A stretch of DNA of 64,000 bases from Rhizobacter sp. OV335 (GCF_900142965.1 NZ_FRCQ01000022.1:62001-126000); one strand, 5' to 3'. Shown: positions 42,310 through 51,357, numbered from the stretch's first letter. Program-made: numbers and translations. The notes: generated by a model not told the origin, from the sequence alone.

Positions 42310-44736
42310 TCACCTCGGCATGCCGCTCGGCCGGCCTGTCGTCGTGCTGGTGAAGCGGAAGCGGCAGATGTCGAGCACCTTGCCGCTGCGGACTGTCGCG
42401 ACGCGGTGGTACTCATCGCCCGCCTGCTGCAGAGGCCAAGCGTAAGGCTTCGTCTCGAAGTAGACCCGGCTCCGATGCTCGAAGAAGCGCGCCTGGTTGC
42501 CGCAGGTCACCGGATAGCGGGTATCGGCCTGCGCCTCCTGCAGCGCCATCAGCAGGTCGCGGTCGGGCCCGGGGCGCAACACCGTGGCGTCGTCGTCGAG
42601 CGTCTCGTAGAAGGTGGCCTCACAACCTGCGCCGGCGCTGCTGGACATGCTCAGCCTGGCCACGCGAACCGGCCTTCCGGCGTTGGCGAAGGCCAGCATC
42701 GCCGTGCCGTCGATCTCGGTCCACGGCCAGCGCTCCTTCAGGGCGGCCGGGGGCACCGATGCCTTCTCGTCGAAGTCGATGTCGGGCACGGAGTCGGGAT
42801 CCTGCAAGGCCTTGCACAGTTGCGGTTCGCTCGCCTGTGCGCCCACCGTTTCCTTCGTGGTCATGGTGAACCGGCAATCGTCGCTTCCGTCCTGTTCCCC
42901 ATCCATCGAGAACGTCTCGATCGGTTGCCGCAAGCCGCGGTGGTGGAGGATGTGGTGGCGGCCGTCCAGCGTCAGCAGGCCCAGATCGTCGCCACCCCCC
43001 TCGCCATTCAACAGCCCGGACTTGATGTCCAGCTGTTCCTCCGTGACGACCTGGTCGGTGACTGCATCGGACACGTCGATCATCGGCACGTGGGCGGTTC
43101 CCTGCAGCGAGAAGAGCAGGTCGACCCGCCGGGTGCCCCACGGCACGTCCACGCCGACGCCGGACACCAGCTCCTTCAGGCGGCCCGCGTTCGCCCAGGC
43201 GGCGATGCGGGGGCACGTCTCGCGGATGCCGCCGGCCGGGTCGTCACGCAGGAACGAGGTCGACGCCGCCGTCGGCGGACCGCCTGCGGCGAGGTAGGCG
43301 CGATAGTGCGACGCGATCTCCTTATTGCGCGACCCGACGTCGCCGCCCGCGCCTGCGAACGTGCCGAGGTCGGCGCGGAGGACATCAGCGAGGTTCAGGT
43401 GGGCCAGCGCCCGGCCCGGGTCCAGCGCGATCGCGCGGTGCAGCGCGGCTTGCGCCCGGTACGACGACCGGTTGGTCCTGGCCAGCAGGAACCCGTAGTC
43501 GTTCAGGATGGCCGCCGCACGCCGGGGTGGCAGCTCGGCGACGGGAGCCGACACGGCCTCGGCGATGCCGGCTTCTTCAAGTCGTTCGAGGGCCGTCCAC
43601 TGGCGCGAGAACAGGGCCGTCGGCATCCTGGCGCGAAGGTCCTGGAGCGCCGCCTGGTGCGCCAGTTCCAGCGGACGCCAGTCCACCGGCGCGAGCGGGA
43701 CGGCATCGAGTCGGAACAGGCGCAGTTGCGCGGGCTTCCAGCGCGCGGCCAGTACCACGTTGCCGACGGCGGCCCGGGGGCTGAAGCCCGCCGGCAGTTG
43801 CCACTCGCCGCGAACACCCGGCGATGGCGTGCCCGGCAGCCCGAGATCGAGCACCCGGCCCGATTCGCCGGCGAACGAGAGCACGCTGTCGCTTCGAGCA
43901 TCGTTCAGCGGGCGGCAGCCGAGCGGCATCGAATCGACGCGAAGGGCCGCGACCCGTGGCAACCCGGCGCCGGGTGCGTAGATGCCGATACGGCGCGTCC
44001 GGCCGTCGGGGACCACGATGTGGCCGGAGTCGAGCACGGCGTGGATGCATCCGCGCGCAAAGCGGCCACCGGGTCCGTCCGAGCTTTCTTCGCGGGCGTC
44101 GTCTGGAGAGTCGAGGTCCCACAGGCTCAAGCTGCCGTAGGACGTGCGGGCGAGGAAGCCGCCTTGCGGCGACAGCACGCTCACGGCGTCGTACCGGTCA
44201 TGTGCGATGACCCGCAGGGTGTGGCGGTCGTCGGCCGAGACCACGGCCGTTTCCCATTCATCGGGCTTGCCGGACCCCGGTCGGGTGTAAGCGAAGCGAC
44301 CGGCCTGTGCTGCCAGCACCAGGTTGCGCGCGAGGTAGTGCTCGCGCCAGCGCACGCGCGGCTGGATGGGCGTGGTGAGGTCGACCGCAATGACCTCGTG
44401 GTCGATCGCGGTCTGGTGGTTGCCGGGCGGCCCGGTCACGACGAACAACGCGTTGCGGCCGTCGGCGGACAGCGCCATCGCCGCCGGAGAGGGCAGGTCC
44501 AGCGTGCCCGATTCGCGCAGCTGCGCCGGGTCCGTGGCATCGAGGATGCGAAGGGTCGCGCCCTTCCCATCGGCATGCTGTGACACGACGACGAATCGCT
44601 TGCCGTCGGCGGAGGCACGTGCGTCGACGACCAGCTCCTGGAGGTCGAGTGCTGCGAGCGGCGTCACTGCGGCTGCGGGCGTGATCCAGAGGCCCAGGCA
44701 GAAGAGGAGGACGACGCCGGAAAACAAGGAAGGCAT
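42310..44736 (-). CDS. Large exported protein with propeller-like N-terminus and TPR-like segment, function unknown
   Basis: 808 residues. I do not recognise the family. ATG at 44736 gives a signal peptide (LFCLGLWITPAAA); the frame runs on upstream without a sensible start. Residues about 25-330 show repeated blade-like strands such as SADGKRFVVVSQHADGKG, LSADGRNALFVVTG and VSVLSPQGGFLARTSYGSLSLWDLDSP, suggesting a beta-propeller. A short TPR-like stretch follows (ALHRAIALDPGRALAHLNLADVLRA). The C-terminal third contains several cysteines. It interrupts the tau genes on the opposite strand and has its own, unidentified, promoter. Confidence 0.7.
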   Translation of the reverse strand: MPSLFSGVVLLFCLGLWITPAAAVTPLAALDLQELVVDARASADGKRFVVVSQHADGKGATLRILDATDPAQLRESGTLDLPSPAAMALSADGRNALFVVTGPPGNHQTAIDHEVIAVDLTTPIQPRVRWREHYLARNLVLAAQAGRFAYTRPGSGKPDEWETAVVSADDRHTLRVIAHDRYDAVSVLSPQGGFLARTSYGSLSLWDLDSPDDAREESSDGPGGRFARGCIHAVLDSGHIVVPDGRTRRIGIYAPGAGLPRVAALRVDSMPLGCRPLNDARSDSVLSFAGESGRVLDLGLPGTPSPGVRGEWQLPAGFSPRAAVGNVVLAARWKPAQLRLFRLDAVPLAPVDWRPLELAHQAALQDLRARMPTALFSRQWTALERLEEAGIAEAVSAPVAELPPRRAAAILNDYGFLLARTNRSSYRAQAALHRAIALDPGRALAHLNLADVLRADLGTFAGAGGDVGSRNKEIASHYRAYLAAGGPPTAASTSFLRDDPAGGIRETCPRIAAWANAGRLKELVSGVGVDVPWGTRRVDLLFSLQGTAHVPMIDVSDAVTDQVVTEEQLDIKSGLLNGEGGGDDLGLLTLDGRHHILHHRGLRQPIETFSMDGEQDGSDDCRFTMTTKETVGAQASEPQLCKALQDPDSVPDIDFDEKASVPPAALKERWPWTEIDGTAMLAFANAGRPVRVARLSMSSSAGAGCEATFYETLDDDATVLRPGPDRDLLMALQEAQADTRYPVTCGNQARFFEHRSRVYFETKPYAWPLQQAGDEYHRVATVRSGKVLDICRFRFTSTTTGRPSGMPR

Positions 44737-44936
44737 GGACGGTCTCAGCTCAAGGCGCGCAAAGGATGTCCGGGAGGCGACATGACGGCGACGGCGCCCG
44801 CGTCGGGTGAGTCCTGCATGCGCGCTCCTCTCTCTCGATGTTCTTGCTTGCGCGGGCAGTCTAGCGGGCCGGGCGCGAAGCTCCACCAGCCCTTCGGAGG
44901 GAGCGTGATTCGAATGCATGCCTGTGCGAAAAGCCG

Positions 44937-44988
44937 ATATGCAGCAACGAATTCCTTCGTTGACGGCGCACGGTGCCGTGTCTACGGT
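44937..44988 (+). promoter_or_regulatory. Sulfur-regulon promoter of tauD
   Basis: ATATG (44937-44941), 14 bases, TTCGTT (44956-44961), 21 bases, TACGGT (44983-44988). The -10 ends eight bases before the ATG, so transcription should begin at or within a few bases of the start codon. The remainder of the 260-base gap 44737-44996 shows nothing else clear. Confidence 0.65.
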
Positions 44989-44996
44989 GGCGGCCG

Positions 44997-45836
44997 ATGA
45001 GCACCTCCCTCACCCTGCAAGCGCTCGGCCCGGCGATCGGCGCGCTGGTGTCCGGCATCGACCTGCGCGATCCGCTCGGCGACGCCGCGCACGACAAGCT
45101 GCTGGGCGCTCTGTTGCGCCACCACGTGCTGTTCTTCGAGAACCAGCCGGTCACGCCGCAGCAGCAGCGCGACCTCGCCGCGCGCTTCGGCGGCTTGCAC
45201 ATCTACCCGATCTACCCGCACGTGGCCGAGGTGCCCGAGATCATCGTGCTCGACACCGACGCGAAGAACCTGCCGGACAACGACAACTGGCACACCGACG
45301 TCACCTTCATCGAGACGCCGCCGATGGGCGCGCTGCTGTCGGCGCGGCTGCTGCCGCCGTCGGGCGGCGACACGCTGTGGGCGAGCGGCATCGCGGCCTT
45401 CGAGAGCCTGTCGGCGCCGCTGCGGCGTATGCTCGATGGCCTCACGGCAGAGCACGACATGGTGAAGTCCTTTCCCGCACACCGCTTCGCCCGCACGCCC
45501 GACGAGCGCGTGCGCTGGGACGAAGCGCGCGCGAAGAACCCGCCGGTGGTCCACCCGGTGATCCGCACGCACCCGGTCAGCGGGCTGCGCGGGCTGTTCG
45601 TCAACGAAGGCTTCACGACGCACATCGTCGAGCTGGCCGCGAAGGAGAGCGACGCGCTGCTGCGGTTGCTGTTCGAGCATGTCGCGAAGCCGGAGCACAC
45701 GGTGCGCTGGCGCTGGAAGCTGCACGACCTCGCCTTCTGGGACAACCGGCTGACGCAGCACTATGCAACCGCCGACTACCTGCCAGACCGCCGCGTGATG
45801 CACCGTGCGGCGGTGCTGGGCGACAAACCGTTCTGA
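44997..45836 (+). CDS. tauD: Taurine/alpha-ketoglutarate dioxygenase family protein TauD
   Basis: 279 residues. TauD/TfdA fold: GIDLRDPL, ligand pair His99-x-Asp101 in [12 protein letters not shown], distal His255 in [10 protein letters not shown] and the 2-oxoglutarate Arg in the final MHRAAV stretch. It splits taurine-like sulfonates to sulfite and aldehyde in the cytoplasm using Fe(II), O2 and 2-oxoglutarate. No Shine-Dalgarno sequence, in keeping with the promoter position. Confidence 0.92.
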   Translation: MSTSLTLQALGPAIGALVSGIDLRDPLGDAAHDKLLGALLRHHVLFFENQPVTPQQQRDLAARFGGLHIYPIYPHVAEVPEIIVLDTDAKNLPDNDNWHTDVTFIETPPMGALLSARLLPPSGGDTLWASGIAAFESLSAPLRRMLDGLTAEHDMVKSFPAHRFARTPDERVRWDEARAKNPPVVHPVIRTHPVSGLRGLFVNEGFTTHIVELAAKESDALLRLLFEHVAKPEHTVRWRWKLHDLAFWDNRLTQHYATADYLPDRRVMHRAAVLGDKPF

Positions 45837-45843
45837 TGCGGTG

Positions 45844-46839
45844 ATGGCGCTGTCGCTGCAACAGCACGTGCCGGTGATCGACCTCGCGTCGCCGGAGCCC
45901 GAGGTGGCGCGGCGGATCGGCGAGGCCTGCCGCGCGCACGGCTTCTTCTACGTCGTCGGCCATGGCGTCGACGAGGCACTGATGGATCGCCTGGAAGACC
46001 TGAGCCGCCGCTTCTTCGCGCTCGACGAGCCGACCAAGCTGCAATGGCGCATGGCGCTCGGCGGCAGGGCGTGGCGCGGCTACTTTCCGCTGGGCGGCGA
46101 GCTGACCTCGGGCCGGCCCGACTGGAAGGAAGGCCTGTACCTCGGCGAGGAACTCGGCGACGACGATCCGCGCGTGCAGGCGCGCACGCCGGTGCATGGG
46201 CGCAACCTGTTCCCGGAGCACCCATCGCTGGCCGGCTTCCGCGAGACGCTGCTCGCGACGATGGCGGCGCTGACCCGTCTCGGCCACCGCGTGGTGCGCG
46301 CCATCGCGCAGAGCCTGGCGCTGCCGCCGGAGTACTTCGCCGAGCGCTGCACGGCCGACCCGCTGATCCTGTTCCGCCTGTTCAACTACCCGACGCGGCC
46401 GGTGCCGGCGGGCACCGATGCGCAGTGGGGCGTCGGCGAGCACACCGACTACGGGCTGCTGACGCTGCTGCGCCAGGACGATGTCGGCGGCCTGCAGGTC
46501 AAGACGCGCGAGGGCTGGATCGAGGCGCCGCCGCTGCCGCACAGCTTCGTCTGCAACATCGGCGACATGCTCGACCGGATGACGGGCGGGCTGTACCGCT
46601 CGACGCCGCACCGCGTGCGCCTGAACACCTCGGGCCGCGACCGGCTGTCGTTCCCCTTCTTCTTCGACCCGGTCTTCGATGCGCGGGTGCAGACCATCGA
46701 GGGCCTGCCGCCGGCCGGCGACGACAGCGCGACGCGCTGGGACCGCGCGAATCCGCATGCGTTCGACGGGACGTATGGGGACTACCTGCTGGGGAAGGTG
46801 GGGAAGGTGTTTCCGCAGCTGCGGGATCAGGTGTTGTGA
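45844..46839 (+). CDS. Isopenicillin-N-synthase-like Fe(II)/2-oxoglutarate oxygenase
   Basis: 331 residues, seven bases after tauD (GTG 45841 is an alternative start). DIOX_N start HVPVIDLASPEPEVARRIGEACRAHGFFYVVGHG; metal ligands His200 and Asp202 in GEHTDYGLLTLL and His256 in STPHRVRL; 2-oxoglutarate-binding Arg267-x-Ser269. The substrate is unknown; co-transcription with tauD suggests a second sulfonate or sulfate-ester oxygenase. Confidence 0.9.
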   Translation: MALSLQQHVPVIDLASPEPEVARRIGEACRAHGFFYVVGHGVDEALMDRLEDLSRRFFALDEPTKLQWRMALGGRAWRGYFPLGGELTSGRPDWKEGLYLGEELGDDDPRVQARTPVHGRNLFPEHPSLAGFRETLLATMAALTRLGHRVVRAIAQSLALPPEYFAERCTADPLILFRLFNYPTRPVPAGTDAQWGVGEHTDYGLLTLLRQDDVGGLQVKTREGWIEAPPLPHSFVCNIGDMLDRMTGGLYRSTPHRVRLNTSGRDRLSFPFFFDPVFDARVQTIEGLPPAGDDSATRWDRANPHAFDGTYGDYLLGKVGKVFPQLRDQVL

Positions 46840-46869
46840 CGAGGCGAGACCACTCGGCTGAAAGGCTCC

Positions 46870-47013
46870 GTTCGGGCTGAGCCTGTCGAAGCCTGTGCAT
46901 CACCGCCGTTCGCCCTGAGCCTGTCGAAGGGTCGGACTGAGCTCGTCGAAGGCCCGCACGCTTCGGCTGCAACCCTTCGACGGACGGGCCTTCGACAGGC
47001 TCAGTCCCTGCTC
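46870..47013. repeat. TTCGACAGGCTCAG-type repeat cluster (copy 2), interrupted by the IS110 element
   Basis: Four direct or inverted units like those at 23226, ending GGCTCAGTCCCTGCTC at the edge of the IS. The missing right end, TGCTCAGGGCGAACGG, reappears at 48625-48640 on the far side of the element. Confidence 0.85.
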
Positions 47014-47044
47014 TCTCAAGAAACAGGAATGACGAGGCGGGTTG

Positions 47045-48364
47045 TCATGCGGTTTGAATAGTAGGTTGCAGCTGGAATCCCAGGGCGGCGGCACGGCGCT
47101 TGAGTGCGGCAACACTGCGCAGGCGCTGCTGCTCTTCGTAATGCTGCTGGCCCTGATCGACGTAAGTCTCACCGCGGGTGAGCATGAAGTACACCATGCG
47201 CGCGAGCTTGTGTGCGACGGCTGTGTTGGCCCGTGGGGCGTCCATGCGAGTGCACAGTCGCCGGTAGAACGCGCCCAGCGCCGAGCGACTGTGGGTGAGT
47301 GCCAAGGCGGCCATCTTCAGGGCTTGCCGGGCGCGGTTGGCCGATCGTCGGGTCGCCGCGCGTAGAACTTTGCCGCCGCTGATCTTGGTGGCCGGACATA
47401 ACCCCAGCCACGAACAGAAGTGCTTGACACTGGCGAAATGACTGAGGTCGGTGCCGATCTCCGTCAGCACCGTCAGCACCACACTCGCCCCCAGGCCATC
47501 GATGCGGGTGAGGTCCACGCCGGCCCAGTCGGCCAGCGCTTGGCGCAGATCGAACTGTGGCAGGTTCTTGGCTCGCTTGGCGGGGCCTTGCAGTCGAACC
47601 GTCTGACCATCAGCCAGCCCTGCCAGCAACGCCTGCAGCTTGGCCTCGCAGTGGCTCACGCGCCGTGCGAGATCGTCGTACATGCCCAGTGCCTGCTCCA
47701 GCACGAACAGGTGCTCTTCCCGCCAATTGCCGGTCAACGCCTTGACGATGCTGAGTTCGTCGGCCTTGACGCGGTAGTTGCGATGACTGGCCAGAACCCG
47801 CGGGTCTCGCTGGCCGCCCACGATGTCGCGCACGATCGCTTGACCGGTCACGCCCATCATGTCGGAGAGCACTTCGCTGAGCTGGATGTTCATCTGCACC
47901 AGCGCCTTGTGCATGCGCTGCACCCAGCGCGCCTGCTCTCGGATCAGCAGCTCGCGCTGACGCGCGACCGCACGCAGCACACAAACGCCATCCGAGGGGC
48001 GCCATGCGGCACGCAACAGCCCCAGGCTCATCAGCTTCTGCAGCCACTGGCAGTCCTGAACGTCGCTCTTGCGCCCGGGCACGTACCTCAACTGCCGCGC
48101 GTCAACCAGCCATACCTGCAGCCCCCGTCGCTCCAGCACCTCGTACAGAGGGATCCAGTACACGCCGGTGGATTCCAGCGCCACCACATCCACTTCGCAC
48201 GCCAGCAGCCAGTCCGCCAGTGCGTCCAGTTCATCGGTCGTCGGACCGAACTCCCGCACCGGCTCGCTCGCAGCATGTGAGCCGACGGCCACCCAATGCC
48301 GCGAAGCCCCTACATCAATCCCGGCGGCCTGCGGATACACCTCATCTCGCTTGCGCATTGCCAT
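47045..48364 (-). CDS. IS110-family transposase
   Basis: 439 residues from ATG 48364, which has GGAG six bases before it; ATG 48379 is possible. N-terminal DEDD RuvC-like domain: AAGIDVGASRHWVAVG, VVALESTGVYWIPLYEVLERRG, VDARQLRYVPGRKSDVQDCQWLQ. C-terminal Tnp20 domain with GLGASVVLTVLTEIGTDLSHF, FCSWLGLCPATKISGGK, and the expected Ser region RSANRARQALKMAAL. Apparently full length and intact. IS110 recombinases use a bridge RNA from the adjoining non-coding end. Confidence 0.93.
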   Translation of the reverse strand: MAMRKRDEVYPQAAGIDVGASRHWVAVGSHAASEPVREFGPTTDELDALADWLLACEVDVVALESTGVYWIPLYEVLERRGLQVWLVDARQLRYVPGRKSDVQDCQWLQKLMSLGLLRAAWRPSDGVCVLRAVARQRELLIREQARWVQRMHKALVQMNIQLSEVLSDMMGVTGQAIVRDIVGGQRDPRVLASHRNYRVKADELSIVKALTGNWREEHLFVLEQALGMYDDLARRVSHCEAKLQALLAGLADGQTVRLQGPAKRAKNLPQFDLRQALADWAGVDLTRIDGLGASVVLTVLTEIGTDLSHFASVKHFCSWLGLCPATKISGGKVLRAATRRSANRARQALKMAALALTHSRSALGAFYRRLCTRMDAPRANTAVAHKLARMVYFMLTRGETYVDQGQQHYEEQQRLRSVAALKRRAAALGFQLQPTIQTA

Positions 48365-48379
48365 GGTCTGCTCCAACAT

Positions 48380-48624
48380 GGTTGTTGAACGGCAGCGCCA
48401 TGGGAAACGTCGCTATCGACTCGATCTCTCAAACGGGATGCGGCTCAACGCCGCTCACCAATGTCGCCGACGAACCCCGGACCATGCTCAGGGACGGGCT
48501 CACCCACGGTGCCTTCACACCACGAGCTCGCTCCATTGCAGAATCGGTCTTGTCGGCGCTGCCGTTCCCTTTTTAGCTCCACAGCGTTTCTTTGCAACCG
48601 CCGGGTCCCTTCGAGGACCTCTTG
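48380..48624 (-). ncRNA. Candidate bridge-RNA region of the IS110 element
   Basis: This 245-base non-coding end upstream of the transposase is the place where IS110-group elements encode their bridge RNA (as shown for IS621). Read in transposase sense it contains GTCCCTGAGCA (48495-48485), matching both GTCCCTG and CCCTGAGCA of the interrupted repeat, which is what a target-binding loop would carry. RNA ends and folding were not determined. Confidence 0.45.
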
Positions 48625-48794
48625 TGCTCAGGGCGAACGGAATTCAAAACTCTCAACGGCTTTGAGAGTTCTGACTCGGGCAGGTATGCGCTGACCCGAT
48701 AAGCAAAACCACTTTCATTCGTTGGCGTTCGCCCGACCGGTCCCTATCGTGGCGGCTCGTTGTCATCACCGGGCTTCACCCCGCCCGACCCGCC
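48625..48794. other. Right flank of the IS and spacer before ssuE
   Basis: Together with the IS end this makes a gene-free stretch of about 415 bases (48380-48794). It holds the rest of the broken repeat (48625-48640), a short AT-rich segment with a GTTTTGAGAG-like inverted pair near 48644-48670, and the ssu promoter at 48699-48750. Confidence 0.7.
48699..48750 (+). promoter_or_regulatory. Sulfur-regulon promoter of the ssu operon
   Basis: ATAAG (48699-48703), 14 bases, TTCGTT (48718-48723), 21 bases, TATCGT (48745-48750). All elements are good, and the ssuE ATG is 44 bases beyond the -10. The nearby IS110 element stops about 70 bases short of it. Confidence 0.68.
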
Positions 48795-49334
48795 ATGAAG
48801 ATCGTCAGCATTTCCGGCAGTCCCTCGCTCCGATCGCGCTCGGGCTGGTTGCTCCAGCTCGCGCAGACTCGCCTGGAAGGCACGGGCGACAGCAGCCGCC
48901 TGATCGCGGTGCGCGAACTGCCCGCTGCGCCGCTGCTGCATGCCGATGCCCACAACGCGTCGATCCGCGAGGCGCTCAACGAAGTGCGCGATGCCGACCT
49001 GCTGCTGGTCGCGACCCCCATCTACAAGGCCGCATACAGCGGCCTGCTGAAGCTGTTCCTCGACCTGCTGCCCACCGACGGCCTGCGCGGCAAGACCGTG
49101 CTGCCGCTGGCCACCGGCGGCAGCCTCGCCCACCTGCTCGCGCTCGACTACGCGCTGAAGCCGGTGCTGTCGGCCCTCGGCGCGCGCGACATCCTCGATG
49201 GCGTGTTCGCCACCGATGCGCAGTTGCTGCCTCACGAATCCGGCGGCTACGTCCCCGATGACGCGCTGGTCGAACGCCTCGACCGCGCGCTGCAACCCTT
49301 GTCTCCTCGCCCGCTTGCCATGAACGCCGGGTGA
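48795..49334 (+). CDS. ssuE: NAD(P)H-dependent FMN reductase SsuE
   Basis: 179 residues, flavodoxin-like fold: MKIVSISGSPSLRSRSGWLL phosphate loop, VATPIYKAAYSGLLKLFLDLLP as in SsuE, and PLATGGSLAHLLALDYALKPVLSALGA. Supplies FMNH2 to SsuD, and possibly to the DszC- and DszA-like enzymes at 6474 and 9988, which have no reductase beside them. First gene of the ssu operon. Confidence 0.93.
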   Translation: MKIVSISGSPSLRSRSGWLLQLAQTRLEGTGDSSRLIAVRELPAAPLLHADAHNASIREALNEVRDADLLLVATPIYKAAYSGLLKLFLDLLPTDGLRGKTVLPLATGGSLAHLLALDYALKPVLSALGARDILDGVFATDAQLLPHESGGYVPDDALVERLDRALQPLSPRPLAMNAG

Positions 49335-49407
49335 TTCGGCACCCTGGCGCCGTCCCGGGCCGGGGTGTCTTTTTCCTTTTTCCGTCTCCACCTCTGGAAG
49401 TACCACC

Positions 49408-50388
49408 ATGAACCTGCGGATCGATTCGCTGTTCTCGACGCGCCGGCTCGGCCTCGTGCTGACCCTGGCGTTGGGTCTCGTCGCCGGCCCGGCTCTCGCG
49501 CAGACCCGCACCGAGCTGCGCATCGGCTACCAGAAGTACGGCACGCTGACGATCCTGAAGGCGCGTGGCGACCTCGAGAAGCGCCTCGCGCCGCAAGGCG
49601 TCGACGTCAAGTGGACCGAGTTCCCGGCCGGCCCGCAGCTGCTCGAAGGGCTGAACGTCGGCTCGATCGATTTCGGCACCGTCGGCGAAGCGCCACCGAT
49701 CTTCGCGCAGGCGGCCGGTGCCGACCTGGTCTACGTCGCGAACCAGCCGCCCGCACCGGCCGGCGAGGCGATCGTCGTCGCGAAGGATTCGCCGATCCGC
49801 TCGGTCGCCGAGCTGAAGGGCAAAAAGGTCGCGCTGAACAAGGGCTCCAACGTCCACTACCTGCTGGTGAAGGCGCTCGAAAAGGCCGGCGTCAAGTACA
49901 GCGAGATCCAGACCGTGTTCCTCGCGCCGGCCGATGCGCGCGCCGCCTTCGAGCGCGGCAGCGTCGACGCCTGGATCATCTGGGATCCGTTCCTGGCCGC
50001 GGCCGAGAAGCAGCTCGGCGCACGCGTGCTCGCCGACGGCAAGGGGCTGGTCGCCAACCACCAGTTCTACCTGGCCTCGCGGCCCTATGCCGACAAGCAG
50101 CCGCAGGTGATCCGCGCGATCGTCGAAGAACTCGCCAAGCTCGACCGCTGGGCCGAGGGCAACAGCCGGGAGGTGGCCGCCTTCCTCGCGCCGCAGATCG
50201 GGCTCGATGTCGGCGTCGCCGAGGTGGCCGCGGGCCGCTTCGCGTACGGCATCGTGCCGATCACGCCGGCGGTGGCCGCGCAGCAGCAGAAGATCGCCGA
50301 CGCGTTCTTCGAGCTGAAGCTGATCCCGAAGGCGATCCGCATCTCCGATGCGCTGCCGGCCTCGCTGAAGACCGCGAGCACGCCATGA
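49408..50388 (+). CDS. ssuA: Sulfonate-binding protein SsuA (first copy)
   Basis: 326 residues, signal peptide ending [64 protein letters not shown] and RGSVDAWIIWDPFLA are SsuA-type. A GGAAG lies before the ATG. Overlaps the next gene by four bases. Confidence 0.93.
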   Translation: MNLRIDSLFSTRRLGLVLTLALGLVAGPALAQTRTELRIGYQKYGTLTILKARGDLEKRLAPQGVDVKWTEFPAGPQLLEGLNVGSIDFGTVGEAPPIFAQAAGADLVYVANQPPAPAGEAIVVAKDSPIRSVAELKGKKVALNKGSNVHYLLVKALEKAGVKYSEIQTVFLAPADARAAFERGSVDAWIIWDPFLAAAEKQLGARVLADGKGLVANHQFYLASRPYADKQPQVIRAIVEELAKLDRWAEGNSREVAAFLAPQIGLDVGVAEVAAGRFAYGIVPITPAVAAQQQKIADAFFELKLIPKAIRISDALPASLKTASTP

Positions 50389-51350
50389 GCTTCACGCGCC
50401 GCGAGCTGCTGCAAGCGAGCCTCGGCGCGGCCGCGGCGTCGCTGCCAGGGTTCGCGCATGCGGCCGAGTCGGCGCCCGCGCAGCTGCGCATCGGCTTCCA
50501 GAAGGCGGCCGTCAACCTGGTCGTGCTGAAGCAGCAGACCGCGCTCGAGAAGCGCTTCGCCGGCAGCACCGTCAAGTGGATCGAGTTCCCGGCCGGCCCG
50601 CAGCTGCTGGAGGCGCTGGCCGTCGGCAGCCTCGAGTTCGGCCTGACCGGCGACACGCCGCCGGTGTTCGCGCAAGCCGCTGGCAAGGACTTGCGCTACG
50701 TCGGCGCCGAGCCGCCGAAGCCGCTGTCGTCGGCCATCCTGGTGAAGCCCGACGCGCCGCTGAAGACGCTGGCCGACCTGAAGGGCCGCAAGGTGGCGTT
50801 GCAGAAGGGATCGAGCGCGCACTACCTGCTGGTGCGCGCGGTCGACCGGGCCGGGCTGCAGTGGGCCGACATCCAGCCGGTGTACCTCGCGCCGTCCGAT
50901 GCGCGCGCCGCGTTCGAGCGCGGCAGCGTCGACGCCTGGGCGATCTGGGATCCGTACTACGCCGCTGTCGAGCTTGACCTGAAGCCGCGCGTGCTGGCGA
51001 ACGGCCGCGACCTGTCGAGCAACAACTCGTTCTACCTCGCGTCGCACGCGCTCACCGAGCAGCACCCGCAGGTGGTGCAGGCGCTGCTGGTCGAGCTGAC
51101 CCGCGCCGATACCTGGGTGCAGGCCAACCGCAAGGAGGCGGCGCAGCTGATCTCCGACTTCAGCGGACTGAGCCTCGCGACGACCCACCTGTTCATCTCG
51201 CGCCGCCCAGTCTCGCCGGCGGCGCCGCTGACGCCGGCGATCGTCGCCGACCAGCAGCGCGTGGCCGATGCGTTCGCGCGGCTCGGGCTGATCCCGCAGC
51301 CGGTGCGCGTGGCCGAGATCGTCTGGTCCCCCACCCCGAAGTCCCTGTGA
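50385..51350 (+). CDS. Sulfonate-binding protein SsuA (second copy)
   Basis: 321 residues in an ATGA overlap with ssuA. The leader [19 protein letters not shown] is twin-arginine-like, unlike the Sec-type leader of the first copy. The body is a close paralogue ([51 protein letters not shown]). A tandem duplication that probably widens the substrate range of one SsuBC transporter. Confidence 0.92.
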   Translation: MSFTRRELLQASLGAAAASLPGFAHAAESAPAQLRIGFQKAAVNLVVLKQQTALEKRFAGSTVKWIEFPAGPQLLEALAVGSLEFGLTGDTPPVFAQAAGKDLRYVGAEPPKPLSSAILVKPDAPLKTLADLKGRKVALQKGSSAHYLLVRAVDRAGLQWADIQPVYLAPSDARAAFERGSVDAWAIWDPYYAAVELDLKPRVLANGRDLSSNNSFYLASHALTEQHPQVVQALLVELTRADTWVQANRKEAAQLISDFSGLSLATTHLFISRRPVSPAAPLTPAIVADQQRVADAFARLGLIPQPVRVAEIVWSPTPKSL

Positions 51351-51357
51351 CGTCCCT

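Larger units (their letters stand above)
47014..48629 (-). mobile_element. IS110-family insertion sequence inserted in an extragenic repeat
   Basis: Bounds were derived by comparing with the intact repeat at 23320-23366: the left flank matches through TGCTC (47009-47013) and the right flank resumes with TGCTC (48625-48629), so the element is about 1.6 kb and exact junctions are uncertain within those five bases. IS110 elements have no long terminal repeats and little or no target duplication, in line with this. It has a short end after the transposase stop (about 30 bases) and a long end (about 250 bases) before the start. Confidence 0.75.

Noticed and set aside
48484-48493. Alternative right border of the IS110 element at a second TGCTCAGGG
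   Set aside because: The match to the intact repeat ends after nine bases, while the one at 48625 runs for sixteen; the first is better explained as a guide segment.
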